DNA of 64,000 nucleotides from an uncultured bacterium. GTDB lineage: Bacteria > Actinomycetota > Actinomycetes > S36-B12 > CAIYMF01. Position 1 is the stretch's first letter, and every line of letters begins with the position of its first letter. Below are positions 52,595 through 61,819 of the stretch, in pieces. The stretch is taken from positions 1 through 64,000 of the forward strand of contig CAIKEU010000013.1 of assembly GCA_903826575.1 (NCBI GenBank). The letters are read 5' to 3'. Made by a program: the position numbers and the translations under genes. The notes under the pieces were generated by a model, which saw only the letters and a list, made by a program, of their open reading frames with translations, did not search any database and was not told the DNA's origin.

Positions 52595-52622
52595 ACTGTT
52601 ACGTGAGCTGAAGGAGACAGCC

Positions 52623-52907
52623 ATGGAACATGGTTACAACGCGGATAAAGACAAGGTCTTAGCGCGACTGAGTCGTATTGAAGGCCAGGTGCGTGGCATC
52701 GCTCGCATGGTCGAGGACGATACGTACTGCATCGATGTCTTAACTCAAGTTTCGGCTGCCACTCGAGCACTCGAAAACGTCGCGTTGCTGCTTCTCGACG
52801 ACCATCTTGATCATTGCGTCCGAAACGCGGCGATCAGCGGTGGCCCTGAAGCCGACGAAAAACTGCGCGAAGCATCACAAGCAATTGCCCGACTCGTTCG
52901 CTCGTAG
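52623..52907 (+). CDS. csoR: Copper-sensing repressor CsoR
   Basis: A 94-residue all-helical repressor of the CsoR/RcnR family. The Cu(I) ligand set Cys-His-Cys is present: YCIDVLTQ (Cys about 36), and HxxxC in LDHCVRN (His about 61, Cys about 65). The helical RIEGQVRGIARM is the usual DNA-contact region. It lies directly behind its own operator, with AAGGAG before the ATG. It heads the copper efflux operon. Confidence 0.95.
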   Translation: MEHGYNADKDKVLARLSRIEGQVRGIARMVEDDTYCIDVLTQVSAATRALENVALLLLDDHLDHCVRNAAISGGPEADEKLREASQAIARLVRS

Positions 52908-52937
52908 ACCTACTCATCCACTCTGTAAGGACAACTC

Positions 52938-53147
52938 GTGAATACCACAAGATGGACCGTCGAGGGCATGACCTGCCAACACTGCATTAATGCTGTCACC
53001 GAGGAAATCTCAGCGATACCCGGCGTCACCGCGGTGGCCGTTGACCTTGAAGGCGGCCAAGTATCGATTACCTCAGAGGACGCTCTCACCGCTAGCGATG
53101 TCGCAGCAGCGATTGATGAAGCCGGGTATGTCCTGATCACCAACTAG
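52938..53147 (+). CDS. copZ: CopZ-like copper chaperone (HMA domain)
   Basis: A 69-residue HMA protein with the metal motif GMTCQHC at about residues 10-16 and a ferredoxin-like fold length. It carries Cu(I) in the cytosol and passes it to CsoR and the CopA ATPase. It sits 30 bp after csoR and 25 bp before copA. Confidence 0.93.
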   Translation: MNTTRWTVEGMTCQHCINAVTEEISAIPGVTAVAVDLEGGQVSITSEDALTASDVAAAIDEAGYVLITN

Positions 53148-53172
53148 TTTCACCACTTTGGACGGACCAAAC

Positions 53173-55347
53173 ATGAGCACTCCAGTCACCACCTCGGTCG
53201 ATCTTGCGGTCACCGGCATGACCTGTGCCTCATGTGCGGCACGCGTTGAGAAAAAGCTCAACAAAATGCCCGGTGTGGTTGCCACGGTCAACTACGCCAC
53301 CGAAACGGCGCGCGTGCAGGTGCCCGAGGGCGTCAGCCGCGACGATCTCGTTGCGGTCGTTGAAGCAACTGGCTACGGAGTCGCCCAACCAGACGATGTA
53401 CACGATCCCGACCCCGACGACTTAGAGCGCCGCTGGAAGGTCTCGGCGATTCTGTCGGTTCCGGTCCTCGCCATGGCCATGCTTCCAGCGCTGCAAATCA
53501 ATTGGTGGCAATGGGTTTCTTTCCTGCTTGCATCCATTGTCGTTCTCTGGGGTGGCGCACCATTCCACCGAGCCGCCTTCATGAATGCGCGACACGGGAT
53601 GACAACCATGGACACGTTGGTTTCTCTCGGAGTGCTATCGGCCTATCTGTGGTCGACGTTCGCCATCATGTTCACCGGTGCCGGAGCAATCGGTATGCAC
53701 ATGGATATGTCCTGGCTGCCTAGCCACGACGCGTCGACCGCTGGGCATCCTGATTTGTACTTTGAGTCAGCAGCGCTCGTGACTACCTTCTTACTCATCG
53801 GCCGTTGGCTCGAGAATCGAGCTAAGCAAAGTTCCGGGCAGGCACTACGTGCACTGCTTGATCTGGCGCCAAAGACAGCAACGATCCGCGACGGCGCCAC
53901 AGAAACTCTGATTCCAGCGTCACATATCAAGGTTGGCGACCTCGTCGTTGTTCGATCTGGTGAACGCATCGCCGCCGATGGTGTCGTCGTCGAAGGTGCG
54001 TCCGCTGTCGACGCAAGCACGCTCACCGGAGAGTCCGTACCGGTCGACGTCTCCATTGGCGACAGCGTTGCCGGCGGCACTGTTGTTCAAGACGGCCGCC
54101 TAGTCGTGCAAGCAACGCGGATCGGCTCAGACACTGCGCTAGCTCGCATTACTGCCCTCGTCACCTCGGCGCAGGCAGGGAAGGCACCCGTCCAGCGACT
54201 AGCCGACCGAGTTTCGGAGATCTTCGTTCCCATCGTCTTGGTCATCGCACTTGTAACTCTGCTCGCGTGGGGATTTAGCGCAGGCTGGCAGCAAGGTTTC
54301 ACCGCGGCTGTCGCAGTGTTGGTCATTGCCTGCCCGTGTGCCCTCGGCTTGGCAACCCCCACTGCACTTTTGGTTGGTACCGGTCGTGGAGCACAGATGG
54401 GTGTGCTGGTTCGTGGCCCTGACGTTCTTGAATCCACGCACATGGTCAACACTGTCGTTCTAGACAAAACCGGAACCTTGACCACAGGGGTCATGTCCGT
54501 AGTCGACGTGTGGGGTGATGACGAGGCAATTCGCTTCGCCGGCGCGCTTGAACACGCGTCGAGCCACCCGATTGCACATGCCATCGCTGCCTACGCGGCC
54601 GACCGCGGCCACCTCCCGGACTCCTTCGAGATTGTCACCGCACGCGGAGACGGAGTAAGTGGGCTCGTCGAGGGTCATCGGGTACGGGCAGGTCGTCCAG
54701 ATTGGATAGCCAGTGACAGTTCCTGGCCCAATGAACTAACCACCTGGCAGGCGAACAGCAATACGCTGGTTGCCGTAGCAATCGACGACGTACCACGTGC
54801 GCTTATTGCCATCTCTGATGTAATCCGGCCGACGACTTCCGATGCCTTAACCTCGCTTCGTTCCCTCGGAATTGAACCGATCATGGTGACCGGCGATAAC
54901 CAAGCCACAGCACAGCAAATCGCGGCCGAGTGCGGCATAGACAAGGTGTTTGCCCAGTCGAGACCTGAAGATAAGTTGGCGATCGTCCATGGGCTGCAAC
55001 AGCAGGGTCGGGTCGTTGCGGTAATTGGTGACGGCGTGAACGACGCCGCCGCCCTGGCCGCTGCCGATCTCGGCATCGCCATGGGCGGTGGGACAGATGC
55101 TGCGATAGAGGCCGCTGACATCACCCTGCTACGCGAGGACCTGCGCAGTGCCGCCGACGCGATACGCCTTTCCCGGGCGACCCTGAGGACCATCAAGCAG
55201 AATCTTGCGTGGGCGTTCGGTTACAACATTGCCGCTATTCCGCTGGCAGCATCAGGAATGCTCACCCCTTTGATTGCAGGGCTTGCGATGGCGCTATCGA
55301 GTGTCTGCGTCGTTGGGAATAGCTTACGTTTGCGAAATTTTCACTGA
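53173..55347 (+). CDS. copA: Cu(I)-exporting P1B-type ATPase
   Basis: A 724-residue pump. One N-terminal HMA domain (GMTCASC at about 15-21), then eight membrane spans, the copper-channel motif CPCALGLATPTA, phosphorylation site DKTGTLTTG, the His-Pro motif SSHPIAHA and hinge GDGVNDAAALAAAD. It expels cytosolic Cu(I). The ATG at 53173 is preferred over a TTG five codons earlier. Histidines between early spans (MHMDMSWLPSHD) form a Met/His-rich outer loop. Confidence 0.96.
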   Translation: MSTPVTTSVDLAVTGMTCASCAARVEKKLNKMPGVVATVNYATETARVQVPEGVSRDDLVAVVEATGYGVAQPDDVHDPDPDDLERRWKVSAILSVPVLAMAMLPALQINWWQWVSFLLASIVVLWGGAPFHRAAFMNARHGMTTMDTLVSLGVLSAYLWSTFAIMFTGAGAIGMHMDMSWLPSHDASTAGHPDLYFESAALVTTFLLIGRWLENRAKQSSGQALRALLDLAPKTATIRDGATETLIPASHIKVGDLVVVRSGERIAADGVVVEGASAVDASTLTGESVPVDVSIGDSVAGGTVVQDGRLVVQATRIGSDTALARITALVTSAQAGKAPVQRLADRVSEIFVPIVLVIALVTLLAWGFSAGWQQGFTAAVAVLVIACPCALGLATPTALLVGTGRGAQMGVLVRGPDVLESTHMVNTVVLDKTGTLTTGVMSVVDVWGDDEAIRFAGALEHASSHPIAHAIAAYAADRGHLPDSFEIVTARGDGVSGLVEGHRVRAGRPDWIASDSSWPNELTTWQANSNTLVAVAIDDVPRALIAISDVIRPTTSDALTSLRSLGIEPIMVTGDNQATAQQIAAECGIDKVFAQSRPEDKLAIVHGLQQQGRVVAVIGDGVNDAAALAAADLGIAMGGGTDAAIEAADITLLREDLRSAADAIRLSRATLRTIKQNLAWAFGYNIAAIPLAASGMLTPLIAGLAMALSSVCVVGNSLRLRNFH

Positions 55348-55385
55348 CGGCACGTCGCAGCGCCGAACGATGGTTTAGCGGCGGT

Positions 55386-56309
55386 TTAGCCGTCGCCGCG
55401 GATGGACCGCAACCACTGTTCGGCGTCACGGAAGTCCACGTCCGTCACGCCCTCACGGACAAGCGGCTGACGGCCGTCATGCCGGGGGTACGAGCCGAGG
55501 AAGCGCACATCTGCGCAAATCCGATGCAAACCAGCCAGCGCCTCGCCCACGCGTGCATCACTCACATGACCTTCGCAATCGAGTGAGAAGAAGTAGTCGC
55601 CCAGAGCTTTGCGAGTTGGACGTGATTCGATGCGGGTCAAGTTGACCCCGCGTACGGAGAACTCGGTGAGAATCTCCATCAAGGCGCCTGGGTGATCGGC
55701 ACGCATGAACAGCGTGAGAGTTGTTTTATCAGCCCCGCTGGGTGCCGGTAAGTACCCAGCGCGCGCCAACAGGACGAACCTCGTCCACGCCTCGTGGTTA
55801 TCGCCAATGTCGTCGGCCAGAATGTTGAGTCCGTATATATCGGCGGCAATCCGTGGTGCAATGGCGGCCTCGAACCCAGCTCCGGCTTCGGCAAGTGCGG
55901 CCGCCGCCGCCGATGTCGACGTCAACGGGATGACGCTGGCCTGCGGCAGATTCGTGCGCACCCAATCACTGCATTGAGCAGACGCATGCGGGTGCGTACC
56001 TATCGTGCGGATTTCACCCATGCCAATACCCGCGGGCGCCATCAACGTAAACGACACCGGGATTACCTGCTCGGCCACAATTACCAGCGGCTCGCCCACC
56101 GACAGGCCGTCCAGTGTCGTCGCGACAGATCCTTCGATTGAGTTTTCGATCGGGACGAGAGCGCGGTCGGCGTCACCACGGCGCAGTGCAGCTAATGCTT
56201 GCGCGACCGAACCGCCCGGTACGAGATCGGCTCCCTGACTGTCCTGAAGTTCGTGCAGCGCCGCTTCTGAAAAGGAACCGCGAGGTCCCAAGAAGATGAT
56301 CGAGGTCAT
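55386..56309 (-). CDS. pheA: Prephenate dehydratase
   Basis: A 307-residue enzyme of phenylalanine synthesis (prephenate to phenylpyruvate). N-terminal LGPRGSFSEAAL, the active-site Thr-Arg-Phe in EAWTRFVLL, and a C-terminal ACT domain with the Phe-binding ESRP motif (LTRIESRPTRKALGDYFFSLD) are seen. There is no chorismate mutase domain. Its ATG overlaps the DUF4446 stop, so the two are co-translated. Feedback control by Phe is expected from the ACT domain. Confidence 0.95.
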   Translation of the reverse strand: MTSIIFLGPRGSFSEAALHELQDSQGADLVPGGSVAQALAALRRGDADRALVPIENSIEGSVATTLDGLSVGEPLVIVAEQVIPVSFTLMAPAGIGMGEIRTIGTHPHASAQCSDWVRTNLPQASVIPLTSTSAAAAALAEAGAGFEAAIAPRIAADIYGLNILADDIGDNHEAWTRFVLLARAGYLPAPSGADKTTLTLFMRADHPGALMEILTEFSVRGVNLTRIESRPTRKALGDYFFSLDCEGHVSDARVGEALAGLHRICADVRFLGSYPRHDGRQPLVREGVTDVDFRDAEQWLRSIRGDG

Positions 56310-56800
56310 AGGGCACGCCCCTTAACCGCGTACGCAACCGCCTGTTGCTCCTCGGGCGACAGCGGGGCATCACTTTGGCCAGCCTTGATGCCCTTCATAT
56401 AAGAGCGCGTCTCCTGACGACCGTGGATTGACGTCAGGACTAAACCGTCACCACCATCGTCCAGAAGAGCAGCACTGAACGAGAGCCGGCCGCCCATGTC
56501 ACCGAACGCGTCGTAGCGAACAACGCTGACATGACGAACAGCGTCAGATAGCTCCATCCGCGTTTTCGATAGAAGCGCAGACAAGTCATCCACCTCAGTA
56601 CGCATCGCCTGAACGAGCTCTGCCTGACGAGCCACCGCGTTGATGAACGAGGGAGCGTCATCATCTGCCGCGAGCAAAACCAACTCGCGGCGCATCTTTC
56701 GCTGACCGGTTAGGGCAAGGGCGCCAAGGATCGCAGCAATTCCGGCAACAACAACGCCGACGATGACGAGTGCATCGCGTACGGAGGGATCGAGGGCCAC
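56306..56800 (-). CDS. DUF4446 family membrane protein
   Basis: A 164-residue protein with one N-terminal membrane span (VIVGVVVAGIAAILGALAL), a coiled-coil-like helix (about residues 55-90) and a DUF4446 core (VRYDAFGDMGGRLSFSAALLD...LTSIHGRQETRSY). It often neighbours pheA in actinobacteria; function unknown. The GTG at 56800 is set by TACCCT exactly six bases upstream, trimming 13 codons from the track start. Confidence 0.86.
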   Translation of the reverse strand: MALDPSVRDALVIVGVVVAGIAAILGALALTGQRKMRRELVLLAADDDAPSFINAVARQAELVQAMRTEVDDLSALLSKTRMELSDAVRHVSVVRYDAFGDMGGRLSFSAALLDDGGDGLVLTSIHGRQETRSYMKGIKAGQSDAPLSPEEQQAVAYAVKGRAL

Positions 56801-56853
56801 AGCCCAAGGGTAGTGTGCGCCGCGATCGAACTCGAACATCGATGCATGAAATA

Positions 56854-56892
56854 GAAAATGCGAGGCACTCCCCCGCGGGGCCTCGCATTTTC
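56854..56892 (-). terminator. Strong hairpin, probable bidirectional terminator
   Basis: GAAAATGCGAGGC pairs perfectly over 13 bp with GCCTCGCATTTTC around a 13-nt loop. U-rich flanks occur on both strands. Its position, 120 bp beyond another terminator and upstream of the DUF4446 promoter, is not explained by known genes. Confidence 0.7.
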
Positions 56893-57014
56893 ATTGCTGT
56901 CATACCCGCATCACGGCGAACGAAACCTCGATCACCTTGGCGACAGATCCGCACGGGATGAACGCTCGAAGGCAATGTTCAGACGAGATTGCGCAAGGGG
57001 AGGGCATAAAAAAT

Positions 57015-57054
57015 GATCGGACGCCGCCGACGGGGGATGCAGCGGCGTCCGATC
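57015..57054 (-). terminator. Terminator of the DUF5926 gene
   Basis: GATCGGACGCCGC pairs perfectly over 13 bp with GCGGCGTCCGATC. It is followed on the minus strand by ATTTTTTATG. It lies about 150 bp beyond the stop codon of the DUF5926 gene. Confidence 0.8.
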
Positions 57055-57201
57055 TACAGTTACGTTAAGTAGTGCAGTCCTGCGGGGCAACCACAAAGCC
57101 GCTGGTAGAGCGCATTGTTAGCAAAAATTGAGGTTTCAACGGCGTCCGCCGAACAGATAGGTCCCGCCGCTTTGGTTACCTAGCGTGACCTCACCGCATG
57201 A

Positions 57202-58164
57202 CTAGCGCAGAGTCACTTGGCGATGCGCCAAACTGGATCGGGCGCGTCGTTCGTCGTCGGTTAGATCGTCTGTCTGCGCCAATGCCCCGTCAAGCCGCTG
57301 CTTGAGGGCAGCAGTTGGCTCCTCAATTGAATCGACCTCGGCTCCTGGCGCAAGATCCCATACCGGCACCAAAAGTCCATGGGCGCGGAAGGTGCCGATC
57401 AACTTGGTATCGGGGCCCAAGCCAGCCTCATCTCGAGCCAGTAGCCGTCCCAACGCAGTTAGGAGCGCTTCCTCTTCATGTGGCTGAGCCCAGCGCAGAT
57501 GTTCTTTCGTACCAACCCGACACCAATAGCCCGCATCCACCGACGTCAGTTTGCGGGTAGGAATGATCGACTCGCTAGCCCGCTCAAGTGAGGCTTGTAC
57601 CTCGCCAGTTACTTCGGCCGATGCGTCCATCCAGAAGTCGAAACTGTCATGAATGGTTACCTCGAGTGGCTGCGTTACGTCCAGAACGTCCTGAAGTCGG
57701 GGGCCGTCGGTAACGCGAGCTGGCGGAACGGGATTGCCCGGTTCAGTATCGAGCGCACGAACAAGTGCGTCGGCTACGTCGCGGCTTGCATCGCCTGAGC
57801 CCGTTGGGGTTTGCAGGCCCAGTAGAATCTGTCCATCGGCGCGTACGATTGCCGGCCACGCCATCGGCAAAACAGTCGCCAGCGTTACCTGACGTCCGTT
57901 AGCGCGCGCCGCGTAATCGCCGGCCAGCGTCAACGGTGACGTGGCTGAAGGCACGATCTCCCGCAAGCTAATCCAGTCCGTTTCGCTGGCGAGCCCCTCG
58001 AAAGGCCGACGAACGAGCGCGACAGCAGCCTCCGAGGCGGATCTGCCGTGGCACGCCTTGTAGCGACGACCACTGCCGCACGGGCAGGGTTCGCGCAGAC
58101 CAACAACGGGCACATCTACGTCTGTGGGCGCGACTGCGATGGAGTCTTTGTTCTTCTTAGCCAT
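57202..58164 (-). CDS. DUF5926 protein with SEC-C zinc motif
   Basis: A 320-residue protein. The N-terminal SEC-C motif CPCGSGRRYKACHG (about residues 28-41) binds zinc as in the SecA tail. The rest is the DUF5926 region found in actinobacteria, with no known function. The ATG has TAGGCT six bases upstream, so a leaderless mRNA is likely. A role around translocation or ribosomes is suggested only by the SEC-C motif. Confidence 0.85.
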   Translation of the reverse strand: MAKKNKDSIAVAPTDVDVPVVGLREPCPCGSGRRYKACHGRSASEAAVALVRRPFEGLASETDWISLREIVPSATSPLTLAGDYAARANGRQVTLATVLPMAWPAIVRADGQILLGLQTPTGSGDASRDVADALVRALDTEPGNPVPPARVTDGPRLQDVLDVTQPLEVTIHDSFDFWMDASAEVTGEVQASLERASESIIPTRKLTSVDAGYWCRVGTKEHLRWAQPHEEEALLTALGRLLARDEAGLGPDTKLIGTFRAHGLLVPVWDLAPGAEVDSIEEPTAALKQRLDGALAQTDDLTDDERRARSSLAHRQVTLR

Positions 58165-58194
58165 GGCGCGAGCCTACGCGACACGGCACGGCAT

Positions 58195-58980
58195 TCACGC
58201 GGTGCGTTCCTCGCCCAGCCATGCGATCACATCACTGGGTCGATTCGTGATGATTGCGTTAACTCCGAGCTCAGCGCACAGCAGTGCGTCGGACTGGTCG
58301 TCCACTGTCCACACATGCACCTCACGTCCCACCTCATGGGCGCGAGCGACGATGTAAGGGTCGCGACGAATGACGTCGATAGACGGACCGATGGCACGAG
58401 CATTGGATGGAATAGCGCCACGGTTTATCCCGTGCGGAAACTCCGCCAGAAAGACAGTTGGAAGATTCGGTGCCAGATCAGCCATCCGTCGGACTGCCAT
58501 GTACGAGAAGCTCATCACTCGGATGCGCATATCGTCACGATTGTCTGCGAGTCCGTACTGCGTTAGCAGGCGCACAACAGCACTTTCGATGGCGCCACCA
58601 AAACGAACCGGATGTTTCGTCTCGATTGCCAACCCAAGACCCGAATCAACAACAAGCGTAAGCAAATCGGCCAGTCGAACAACCGACTCAGGCGGCGCGT
58701 TCTGCGATCGGCCTGGCCACGTACGTCCACTCGGCCAGCGTCCAAAATCTGCCTTCTGAAGTGCGTCGAGCGTCTGCTCTGAGACAACCCCTTGCCCGTC
58801 ACTCACACGCGAGATATCACGATCGTGGACACAGACGACTTCTCCGTCGCTCGTAAGCCGGACGTCACATTCGATTGAATCCGCTCCATCAGCCACGGCA
58901 CGTTTGAACGCCGCCATCGTGTGTTCAGGTTCATACGCACTCGCTCCGCGGTGGGCCACAACTTTAGGTACAGGAGTCAT
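58195..58980 (-). CDS. Glycerophosphodiester phosphodiesterase
   Basis: A 261-residue TIM-barrel enzyme. GDPD motifs are VAHRGASAYEPEHTMAAF at the N-terminus, ADSIECDVRLTSDGEVVCVHD and HVWTVDDQ at the end. It releases glycerol-3-phosphate from glycerophosphodiesters such as deacylated phospholipids. It starts 2 bp after the FAD-oxidase stop, so they form an operon. Confidence 0.93.
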   Translation of the reverse strand: MTPVPKVVAHRGASAYEPEHTMAAFKRAVADGADSIECDVRLTSDGEVVCVHDRDISRVSDGQGVVSEQTLDALQKADFGRWPSGRTWPGRSQNAPPESVVRLADLLTLVVDSGLGLAIETKHPVRFGGAIESAVVRLLTQYGLADNRDDMRIRVMSFSYMAVRRMADLAPNLPTVFLAEFPHGINRGAIPSNARAIGPSIDVIRRDPYIVARAHEVGREVHVWTVDDQSDALLCAELGVNAIITNRPSDVIAWLGEERTA

Positions 58981-58982
58981 CT

Positions 58983-60374
58983 TTACTCTGCCGGGAGTAA
59001 GGCGCCGGGATTGAACAATCCATGCGGATCAAACGCATTCTTGAGCACCCGCATGGCCGCAATTTCAGCTGCACTTCGCGACAGGTGTAAATACTTTGGC
59101 TTCTGTCGGCCAACTCCGTGCTCGGCCGATATCGACCCACCGAAATCGGCCACGAGATGCAACACCGTGTCGTCAACTCGATCGTCATCTGCCGCTGGGC
59201 CAACAACTTCCAGATGCAGATTGCCATCGGCCAGATGTCCGAAGCTGAAGTAGTAGGCGACGTCGGGCAGTGGCATTACGGCGTCGCGAACTGCGTGCGA
59301 AAACTCATCCCACCGATGTCGCGGAACGGATACGTCGAATCGATGGGTGATACCGAGGTGACCAACAGATTCTCCCGCCAGCTCGCGGTACTTCCAGAAG
59401 CGGGCTTTGGCTTGAGCATCAGTAGCAACAACCGCTTCAACCTCACCGGGCAGCGTCATCGAGATTTCACCCGGCGCTTCAGATTCGGTTTCCAACAGAA
59501 GTAGATGAGGCGAGGGAGCCGACAGCGGCATGGGCAGGGATGCAGTGTCTGCAATGAGTTTCAACATGGGAGCATCAATGATCTCTGCGGCGAGCAAACG
59601 TGAACCGGATGGAGCAGCCGAACTCACGATCGACAATGCGTGCTGGGCATTCGCGACGCCAATAAGAGCAACGGCCGAAGCACGCGGTGGACGAACAAGA
59701 GCCAACCGGGCCGCAGTGATTACCCCAAGCGTGCCCTCGCTGCCGGTGAACAGGCTGGGGAAGTTGTATCCCGTGTTGTCCTTGATCAGCCCAGTCAGGT
59801 GAGACATCACTGAACCGTCGGGGAGAACGACTTCGATGCCAACAACTTGTTTACGGGTCATGCCGTAGCAGCACACTCGAATCCCGCCAGCGTTCGTGCC
59901 GATGTTTCCGCCGACTGTGCAACTCTCTCGAGATGCCAAATCGACACCATAATTCCAACCCGACGCGTTCACATGTGCGTGCAAGTCGCCGAGAGTGACA
60001 CCCGAGCCGACTGTCACCTGTCCCGTCAGCTGATCCACGGCATCAAGCCGATTCAGTCTGCGCGTCGAGACGATAAGCATCGGCGGATCGTCATGCCCCG
60101 GAACGGATCCGCCAACCAGGCCAGTGTTACCACCCTGTGGGAGCACCGGGATTTGGTGTGCGACACACGTCTTGATGACCTCGACGACCTCCTGCGTCGA
60201 TCCCGGTCGAACCACACCGAATACTGTTCCGCCGTATCGCCCAGACCAGTCGCGCGAGTATGAAATCGTGACGCTCGGGTCGGTAAGAACGTGATCGCGC
60301 CCAACGATAGCCACAAGGGCATTGACAACATCAACTGGTAACCGGGCGGTGAGTGCGGGCGTAGATGCGGTCAC
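58983..60374 (-). CDS. FAD-linked oxidase (GlcD/D-2-hydroxyacid dehydrogenase type)
   Basis: A 463-residue flavoprotein. The PCMH FAD-binding domain has VLPQGGNTGLVGGSVP near residue 75 and the C-terminal FAD-oxidase domain has the SAEHGVGRQK motif. It oxidises a D-2-hydroxyacid such as glycolate, D-lactate or D-2-hydroxyglutarate. The GTG start has CACAAT six bases upstream. GDPD follows in the same operon. Confidence 0.9.
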   Translation of the reverse strand: MTASTPALTARLPVDVVNALVAIVGRDHVLTDPSVTISYSRDWSGRYGGTVFGVVRPGSTQEVVEVIKTCVAHQIPVLPQGGNTGLVGGSVPGHDDPPMLIVSTRRLNRLDAVDQLTGQVTVGSGVTLGDLHAHVNASGWNYGVDLASRESCTVGGNIGTNAGGIRVCCYGMTRKQVVGIEVVLPDGSVMSHLTGLIKDNTGYNFPSLFTGSEGTLGVITAARLALVRPPRASAVALIGVANAQHALSIVSSAAPSGSRLLAAEIIDAPMLKLIADTASLPMPLSAPSPHLLLLETESEAPGEISMTLPGEVEAVVATDAQAKARFWKYRELAGESVGHLGITHRFDVSVPRHRWDEFSHAVRDAVMPLPDVAYYFSFGHLADGNLHLEVVGPAADDDRVDDTVLHLVADFGGSISAEHGVGRQKPKYLHLSRSAAEIAAMRVLKNAFDPHGLFNPGALLPAE

Positions 60375-60445
60375 CCGCTCATTGTGTCTGATCAGCCAAC
60401 GCCTCTGCTAGATCGGTGCCCGAACAGCTAAACCGCACCCATCGG

Positions 60446-61339
60446 CTATTTCAAAAACTTAGACGTACGACGATCGGCAAGCGGTGAGCCATGTGTCTGG
60501 CAAACGGCGCAGTATTGAAGGGACGAATCCGCGAAAGAAACCTCACGTATGACGTCACCACATTCCGGGCAGGGCTCCCCCGTCTTACCGTGAACACGCA
60601 TTCCCAATTTTTTCTCTGACTTGAGATCACCCGCTGCTAGTCCAGCTGATCTCGTCATCGCATCTAACAACGTGCCCCGCATCGTGTCGTACAGCCGCGT
60701 AACCGCCTCGGAATCAAGGGAATCCGCCGCGGCGAAGGGGCTGAGTCGTGCCGCATGCAAGATGTCGTCGCTGTAGGCATTACCAATTCCGGCGATAGCG
60801 CTTTGATCCCTCAGGAGTCCCTTCAACTGACGTCGGCCGGCCGCACTCAACAGGGCACTAAACACGTCAACAGTGAGATCAGGATCCAATGGTTCCGGCC
60901 CGAGCTGACGTACGCGCTCGATATCGTCGAGTTCACGCACAACATGAATCGCGAGCTTCTTTTGGGTACCCGCTTCAGTCAGGTCAAACCCGCCGGTAGA
61001 GGCGCCAGAATCGTCGACAAACCCGACCCGAAACGCCAGTGGACCCTTGCCCGGCTTGGGCACCGTGGTTGGCACTTCGTCTCGCCACTGCAACCAGCCT
61101 GCACGCGCCAAGTGCGTGACGAGGTGGATTGGCTCGCCATTAGCATCCACCATCGCCACATCGATGAACTTGCCCCGGCGTGAAACGGCAAGAACATGAG
61201 AATCGACAAGCGCAGTAACCGGCGGGTTGAACGTTTTCAGCGCACTGATCGAAGCAAGCGCCACCTGGGCAACGCGGCGGTCAACAATTCGCTCGCGAAG
61301 AAACACCACCAGGGATTCGACCTCGGGAAGCTCAGGCAT
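60446..61339 (-). CDS. Fpg/Nei-family DNA glycosylase
   Basis: A 297-residue base-excision enzyme. The N-terminus MPELPEVESL carries the catalytic Pro2 and Glu3. A helix-two-turn-helix lies around GIGNAYSDDIL. The C-terminal zinc finger is CPECGDVIREV...YCAVCQ. It removes oxidised bases and nicks at abasic sites. Whether it favours 8-oxoguanine (Fpg) or pyrimidines (Nei) cannot be fixed by eye. Confidence 0.92.
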   Translation of the reverse strand: MPELPEVESLVVFLRERIVDRRVAQVALASISALKTFNPPVTALVDSHVLAVSRRGKFIDVAMVDANGEPIHLVTHLARAGWLQWRDEVPTTVPKPGKGPLAFRVGFVDDSGASTGGFDLTEAGTQKKLAIHVVRELDDIERVRQLGPEPLDPDLTVDVFSALLSAAGRRQLKGLLRDQSAIAGIGNAYSDDILHAARLSPFAAADSLDSEAVTRLYDTMRGTLLDAMTRSAGLAAGDLKSEKKLGMRVHGKTGEPCPECGDVIREVSFADSSLQYCAVCQTHGSPLADRRTSKFLK

Positions 61340-61432
61340 AGGCCCAGATTGCCACGTTCATCCTCCACATGGCGGGCTATCTCTGCGCCACACACTCCTA
61401 ACTGTGGGATCGGCTGGTCAGAATCGCCCTTT

Positions 61433-61819
61433 ATGGGTGACACTGAGAACGTGAGCGAGCAACTGGATCCCGTAGTGGACGCAGTCCTTCCGGGACGTAT
61501 CGGGATTTTGGTTCGCATCCCCGTCCTGTCCGGTCGGCGGCCGGCCGCTCTCGACGTCCTCAACCGCTACGTCGACGACCTAGATAGTGAGCCGGGGACC
61601 GAGGCATTCATGGTCTGCATCGACCCGCAGGATGAAGATGTCGTCTGGCTTTACGAGTGGTTCCGCGATGAGGCAGCACTTGCGGAGCACCGCGAGGCAC
61701 CGCTTTTTCAACGACTCATGGGCGAACTGCCCGAACTCGTCGGCGAAAACCCGGGCTTAATGAGGCTGGATCCACTTCGCCTACGGATGACGAGCGCACT
61801 CACGGCGAACCTGTTCTAG
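61433..61819 (+). CDS. Antibiotic biosynthesis monooxygenase (ABM)-domain protein
   Basis: A 128-residue protein with a single dimeric alpha/beta-barrel domain: LVRIPVLSGRRPAALDVL, EAFMVCIDPQDEDVVWLYEWFRDEAALAEHREA. ABM proteins include quinone monooxygenases and haem-degrading enzymes. The ORF track start is 79 codons too early and overlaps the divergent Fpg gene. MGDTEN is chosen; GTG at 61451 behind GACACT is an alternative. Confidence 0.8.
   Translation: MGDTENVSEQLDPVVDAVLPGRIGILVRIPVLSGRRPAALDVLNRYVDDLDSEPGTEAFMVCIDPQDEDVVWLYEWFRDEAALAEHREAPLFQRLMGELPELVGENPGLMRLDPLRLRMTSALTANLF

Larger units (their letters stand above)
56801..57201. other. 400-bp intergenic region with two hairpins
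   Basis: No protein gene is supported. It holds the DUF4446 promoter at its left end and two strong hairpins (56854-56892 and 57015-57054). Both are followed by T-runs on the minus strand. The 120 bp between them may encode a short minus-strand RNA. The remainder (57055-57201) shows nothing recognisable. Confidence 0.45.

Noticed and set aside
57090-57125. GCTGGTAGAGCGC resembling a tRNA D-arm
   Set aside because: No matching acceptor, anticodon or T-arm around it; not a tRNA gene.
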